From UBA2336 sp964419145 (GTDB lineage: Bacteria > Bacteroidota > Bacteroidia > Cytophagales > Cyclobacteriaceae): DNA of 64,000 bases. The translations under genes were made by a program, and so were the position numbers. The DNA is taken from positions 310,001-374,000 of the forward strand of contig CAYQOM010000003.1 in assembly GCA_964419145.1 (NCBI GenBank), given 5' to 3'. Numbering within the stretch: position 1 is the first letter of the stretch; each line of letters starts with the position of its first letter. This document shows positions 60,146 through 64,000 of this stretch, piece after piece. The notes beneath the pieces are model-generated. The model was not told the origin of the DNA and ran no database searches. It saw only the letters and a list, made by a program, of their open reading frames with translations.

Positions 60146-62026
60146 TTAGTGCTTATTTCCTTCGACAACAATGGCATCTCCGTTGGAGCTCTCCAACTTG
60201 ATCAACTCATTTTCGTGAGGCAGGTTGGACTCGGGAGTCTCCGAGAACGGAACAGTTTGCGGAATGAAATCTTCCTTTGCACCGGGCTTGCTGTAATCGT
60301 AAGGCCAACGGTATACGGCAGGAATTTCACCCGGCCAGTTACCGTGCCCCGGATTGCGTGGTGTAGTCCACTCCAATGTGGTCGAGTTCCACGGATTCGT
60401 AGGTGCAGGTCTTCCACGGAACATGCTGTAGAAGAAGTTGAACAAGAATATAAACTGTGCTCCTAAAGTCAGGATAGCAGCGATACTTACCAATGAATTC
60501 AAGTCAGTGAAACCGCTGGCGAAATCGAAGTTGGTAAATGAATAGTACCTTCTGGGGAAACCTGCAATACCAATGTAGTGCATCGGGAAGAATACCATGT
60601 AAACACCCACGAACGTTACCCAGAAGTGAATGTAACCCAACTTCTCATTCATCATCCGACCAAACATTTTGGGATACCAGTGGTAAATACCTGCCAGCAT
60701 ACCAAAGAATGAAGCACTGCCCATTACCAGGTGAAAGTGTGCCACCACAAAATAGGTATCGTGCAATTGAATATCGATTGCTGAGTTACCAAGAAATATA
60801 CCGGTAATACCGCCTGTTAAGAAGAATGAAACCAGACCAATCGAGAACAACATACCAGAAGTAAACCGGATGTTCCCTTTCCACAGCGTAGTTACATAAT
60901 TAAAGATTTTTACAGCGGAAGGCACCGCAATAATCAACGTTAACAGCATGAAAATGGAACCGAGGAACGGATTCATACCGGTAACGAACATGTGGTGCGC
61001 CCACACAATGAATGAAAGGATGGCAATGAATAGCATAGAACCAATCATCGCCTTATAACCGAAAATTGGCTTGCGTGAATTGGTAGCAATAATCTCAGAC
61101 GTGATACCTAAAGCAGGTAACAACACGATATACACTTCGGGGTGACCGAGGAACCAGAACAAGTGCTGGAACAGAATCGGGCTACCGCCTACATTCGAAA
61201 GCGCTTCACCACCAATATAAATATCTGACAAGAAGAAACTTGTGCCGAAGCTACGATCAAAAATCAGCAGCAAGGCCGCTGCAAACAATACCGGGAAAGA
61301 CAATAAACCAATGATAGCCGTAAAGAAGAATGCCCATATGGTTAGCGGCATACGTGTAAACGACATGCCTCGGGTACGCATGTTGATTACCGTGGTGATG
61401 TAATTGATACCTCCTAACAAGGTACTTACAATGAACAGGGCCATTGATGTTAACCAAAGCGTCATACCTAGACCTGATCCCTGGATAGCCTGCGGCAACG
61501 CACTCAATGGCGGATAGACAGTCCAACCTCCACCGGCTGGGCCGGTTTCAATAAAGAAAGAACTCAGCATGATTACGCTTGAGAGGAAGAAGAACCAATA
61601 CGAAAGCATGTTCATAAAACCGGAAGCCATATCACGGGCACCGATTTGCAGGGGAATTAAGAAGTTTGAAAATGTTCCGCTCAACCCGGCTGTCAATACA
61701 AAGAACACCATGATGGTACCGTGCATGGTTACCAGCGCGAGGTAAAACTCCGGATCAATTTTTCCTTCTGGCGTAATCCAACCACCCAGTAACGGACGCA
61801 TCCACTCCAGGTTCATTTCTGGAAAACCGAGTTGCAAACGGAAGATCACTGAAAGTGTTCCCCCGAACAATGCCCAGAAAATACCTGTGATGAGGAATTG
61901 CTTGGCGATTACCTTGTGGTCCTGACTGAAAATATAATTCGTCCAGAAATTACCTTCATGATGCTCATGTTCGTGATCATCATGGTGGTGAACGTCAGCG
62001 TGTGTGTGAGTATGTGTTGTTGCCAT
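60146..62026 (-). CDS. coxA: Cytochrome c oxidase subunit I
   Basis: 626 residues, haem-copper oxidase subunit I with twelve helices. Active-site motifs: HPEVYIVLLP (cross-linked His-Tyr), IVWAHHMFVTG (CuB histidines) and HDTYFVVAHFHLVMG (haem a3/a ligands). The start is preceded by a histidine-rich N-terminal tail with ten His in the first 23 residues (HTHTH, VHHH, HEHEHH). Accepts electrons from ACIII via cytochrome c or directly from the cytochrome c domain partner. Second-to-last gene of this transcript before ctaA. Confidence 0.97.
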   Translation of the reverse strand: MATTHTHTHADVHHHDDHEHEHHEGNFWTNYIFSQDHKVIAKQFLITGIFWALFGGTLSVIFRLQLGFPEMNLEWMRPLLGGWITPEGKIDPEFYLALVTMHGTIMVFFVLTAGLSGTFSNFLIPLQIGARDMASGFMNMLSYWFFFLSSVIMLSSFFIETGPAGGGWTVYPPLSALPQAIQGSGLGMTLWLTSMALFIVSTLLGGINYITTVINMRTRGMSFTRMPLTIWAFFFTAIIGLLSFPVLFAAALLLIFDRSFGTSFFLSDIYIGGEALSNVGGSPILFQHLFWFLGHPEVYIVLLPALGITSEIIATNSRKPIFGYKAMIGSMLFIAILSFIVWAHHMFVTGMNPFLGSIFMLLTLIIAVPSAVKIFNYVTTLWKGNIRFTSGMLFSIGLVSFFLTGGITGIFLGNSAIDIQLHDTYFVVAHFHLVMGSASFFGMLAGIYHWYPKMFGRMMNEKLGYIHFWVTFVGVYMVFFPMHYIGIAGFPRRYYSFTNFDFASGFTDLNSLVSIAAILTLGAQFIFLFNFFYSMFRGRPAPTNPWNSTTLEWTTPRNPGHGNWPGEIPAVYRWPYDYSKPGAKEDFIPQTVPFSETPESNLPHENELIKLESSNGDAIVVEGNKH

Positions 62027-62039
62027 GTCTTGTTAAGTC

Positions 62040-63128
62040 TTAGTTCGAACCAACTGCTGTCCCAAAATCTCCTTGCGTGAATTTTAATCCTGCCTCAGCC
62101 GGAATACCCGCTTTGATCATAGCCGACTCACGCAAGCCTGCCGGCACATTTTTTAAATAATCAGGATTTTGGCTTAACCAGGTCTCCTGTTCTGCTTTCC
62201 ATTTTGCAAAATCTTCTTCGCTGTGTACAATCACGTTCATCTTCATCGAGAAGTGACCTTTTCCGCAAATCTCTGTACAGGCGAGCTCGTAGTTAAACTC
62301 CGGATTACCGGTTTCCTCACGCATCTCTTCGGTTGTTTTGGTAGCCAGAAATTTAAACTGTGTTGGCATACCGGGTACGGCATCCATCTTCACGCGGAAG
62401 TGCGGAAGGAACACACTGTGCAAAACATCTTTTGCACGAATCTTCAAGAGCACTTCCTTTCCTTTCGGCAAGTGAAGTTCCAGCGATTTAAAATCATCGA
62501 ATGTTTTGTTATCGGTTAAGTCCAAACCGAATTCGTTGATCGCATCAATTTTTTGGTAATGATAATCACCCAAGACGGCATCCTTACCGGGATAGCGTGC
62601 TGTCCAGGCGAATTGCTGGGCAATGACTTCAATCACTTCAGCATTCTCGCTTGCCGGAGAAGTAATATCATTCCAAGCGCGCAAACCTGTAAAAATCAAC
62701 AAGGCAAGAACGATGGCCGGAATAATTGTCCAAGCCAATTCGAGGTAATGATTATCTGGATAGAATTTAGCTTTTCTACCTTCCTTGTATTGGTACTGAT
62801 ATAAAAATACAAACTTGATAATACTGATAATTACAAACGCCACTACCGTTACCGCCATTGTGATCCAGAACAAGGTATCCGTCCACGCGCCATGCTCAGA
62901 AGCAACAGGCAGTGTGTACGAATCAAAGTGTGCATAGGAGTACCAGAAGAATCCTCCCAAACCAAACACCATAAACAGGATGAAGAGCATGGCATTTAGA
63001 CCATTGCTGCTGTCTACCTCAGTCTCTTTCTTGCTTTTGGCTACGCTAACCAGTGTACTGATTCTGAAAATCAGATACAGGATCATCAGAACCAAAACAA
63101 CACCAAGAACTACAATCAAAGTCGTCAT
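62040..63128 (-). CDS. coxB: Cytochrome c oxidase subunit II
   Basis: 362 residues. Two membrane helices near the N-terminus (TLIVVLGVVLVLMILYLI and the ITMAVTVVAFVIISIIKF segment) and the CuA domain: FLPHFRVKMDAVPGMP, then CTEICGKGHFSMKM giving the two cysteines, Glu, His and Met ligands. No fused cytochrome c domain is visible at the C-terminus. Starts 13 bases after actF. Confidence 0.96.
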   Translation of the reverse strand: MTTLIVVLGVVLVLMILYLIFRISTLVSVAKSKKETEVDSSNGLNAMLFILFMVFGLGGFFWYSYAHFDSYTLPVASEHGAWTDTLFWITMAVTVVAFVIISIIKFVFLYQYQYKEGRKAKFYPDNHYLELAWTIIPAIVLALLIFTGLRAWNDITSPASENAEVIEVIAQQFAWTARYPGKDAVLGDYHYQKIDAINEFGLDLTDNKTFDDFKSLELHLPKGKEVLLKIRAKDVLHSVFLPHFRVKMDAVPGMPTQFKFLATKTTEEMREETGNPEFNYELACTEICGKGHFSMKMNVIVHSEEDFAKWKAEQETWLSQNPDYLKNVPAGLRESAMIKAGIPAEAGLKFTQGDFGTAVGSN

Positions 63129-63140
63129 AATGCTTTCAAA

Positions 63141-64000
63141 TTAAATGTGGTGATGGAGACTTTCTTCTAACAGGGGATGATTCTTACCGAACAGAGGCAT
63201 CTTCGATAAGCTGTTCAGTGTAATCCACAAGAAAGCAGCCATAAAGATTAAACCGGTTCCGATTTCTAAAAATCCTAACCCACCGTTGTTCTGCATTACA
63301 CCAGGCGTAACCATGTTGTAAAAATCAAACCAATGCCCTACAATCACAATCGGACAAACCACTTTCAGCATAGATAAATGCCGCTTGGCGTCTCTTGTCA
63401 TCAATAACAAAAACGGTAATACAAAGTTTAGGATCAGGTTGGTGTAAAATATCCAGCTATACGGACTTGTCTTCATCCGTTCAATAAAGTACACGGTTTC
63501 TTCTGGAATGTTTGCGTAGTAGATCAACAAAAACTGACCGAACCAGATGTATGTCCAGAAAATTGAAAACGCGAACACAAATTTTCCAAGATCGTGGAGG
63601 TGGTTGGCATTTACTACTTTCAAATAACCAGCGTCTTTCAGGTACACAACGATAAGCGTAATCATAGCCAAAGCCGTTACCCACCAGCTGGCGAACACGT
63701 ACCAGCCAAACATGGTACTGAACCAGTGTGTGTCAATACTCATTACCCAATCCCAGGCAGCAACTGATGAACTTACTGCGAAGAACACCAGGAACCAGGC
63801 TGAAATGCTTCGGTTCTTAAACCAATATTTTGTATCGGCTTCCAGATCTTCGGCCAGCATGTTCTTCTTGATCATCAGGAAGAACCAATACCACATGCCA
63901 AAGAAAATGATCATACGGGCGATGTAGAAAATCGGGAATCCGCCCGCTTTACCTGGCCAGAAAAAGTAAGGTGCCTTTCCATCAATAATTTCATCATAAC
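63141..64000 (-). CDS. actF: Alternative complex III subunit ActF, partial
   Basis: Open to the right edge; 286 residues are visible, and no start codon is required inside the window because the frame runs unbroken through position 64000 (upstream residues include FYIARM). It is an NrfD-like polytopic subunit of alternative complex III, a menaquinol:cytochrome c oxidoreductase: TMFGWYVFASWWVTALAMITL, FSIFWTYIWFGQFLLIYYANIP and VGHWFDFYNMVTPG are characteristic. The gene precedes coxB by 12 bases. Menaquinol use agrees with the menC gene at 20 kb. Confidence 0.92.
   Translation of the reverse strand, partial: YDEIIDGKAPYFFWPGKAGGFPIFYIARMIIFFGMWYWFFLMIKKNMLAEDLEADTKYWFKNRSISAWFLVFFAVSSSVAAWDWVMSIDTHWFSTMFGWYVFASWWVTALAMITLIVVYLKDAGYLKVVNANHLHDLGKFVFAFSIFWTYIWFGQFLLIYYANIPEETVYFIERMKTSPYSWIFYTNLILNFVLPFLLLMTRDAKRHLSMLKVVCPIVIVGHWFDFYNMVTPGVMQNNGGLGFLEIGTGLIFMAAFLWITLNSLSKMPLFGKNHPLLEESLHHHI

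Overview
The window is chromosomal DNA of a Bacteroidota bacterium, most likely of the order Cytophagales. The evidence is: alternative complex III (ActF) joined to a caa3-type cytochrome oxidase cluster; a giant secreted protein with a type IX secretion (T9SS) C-terminal signal; a PorE-like TPR/propeller/OmpA protein; the long form of IspG; and promoters of the Bacteroidota type (TTTG, about 19 bases, TAnnTTTG). No rRNA, CRISPR array, prophage or intact insertion sequence was seen. One tRNA (Glu) lies at the left edge. The species cannot be named from the sequence alone.

Layout. 1-5.1 kb: tRNA-Glu, a dipeptidase, gapA, a membrane J-protein with TPR-like repeats, a possible TerB-like protein and two small membrane ORFs. 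5.2-10.2 kb: a class III aminotransferase and a PerM-type transporter on +, facing a minus-strand aceF/Uma2/hslV operon. 10.3-17.4 kb: a large outer-membrane zincin/propeller protein, a bestrophin, an SPFH/PH/small DNA-binding operon and a patch of short inverted repeats. 17.5-22.3 kb: Rieske oxygenase, LOG-family hydrolase, lipoprotein, menC and queA. 22.3-24.7 kb: the PorE-like protein. 25.0-41.2 kb: a six-gene co-directional cluster (see below). 41.3-48.6 kb: TerC, YfiT, YheT, an aberrant SRAP protein, a lipoprotein, ispG and a short-chain dehydrogenase. 48.7-50.2 kb: mlaE-mlaF. 50.2-64.0 kb: a minus-strand respiratory region running actF, coxB, coxA, ctaA, ctaB, two subunit III genes, subunit IV, then an SCO-like protein, a J-domain/DUF420 fusion, a CxxC protein, DUF983, a large histidine kinase and a DsrE protein.

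The most unusual part is 25.0-41.2 kb. In order it encodes a 12-TM nucleotide-translocase-like protein fused to HEAT repeats and a degenerate cyclic-nucleotide-binding fold; a protein with three tandem TIR-like domains; a STAND ATPase carrying one membrane segment, an Ala/Glu-rich coiled coil and a WD40 propeller; an outer-membrane barrel; a lipoprotein; and a 1943-residue T9SS-exported protein. Gaps are 72 bases or less and two junctions overlap or nearly abut. I infer an envelope-spanning sensing or defence-like module and do not recognise it as a described system.

Two further points deserve attention. The SRAP (YedK/HMCES-like) protein lacks three of the four known active-site residues. 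In the oxidase region the SCO-position protein has no copper-binding CxxxC, and its neighbour DUF420 is fused to a J domain, which suggests a remodelled oxidase-assembly step.
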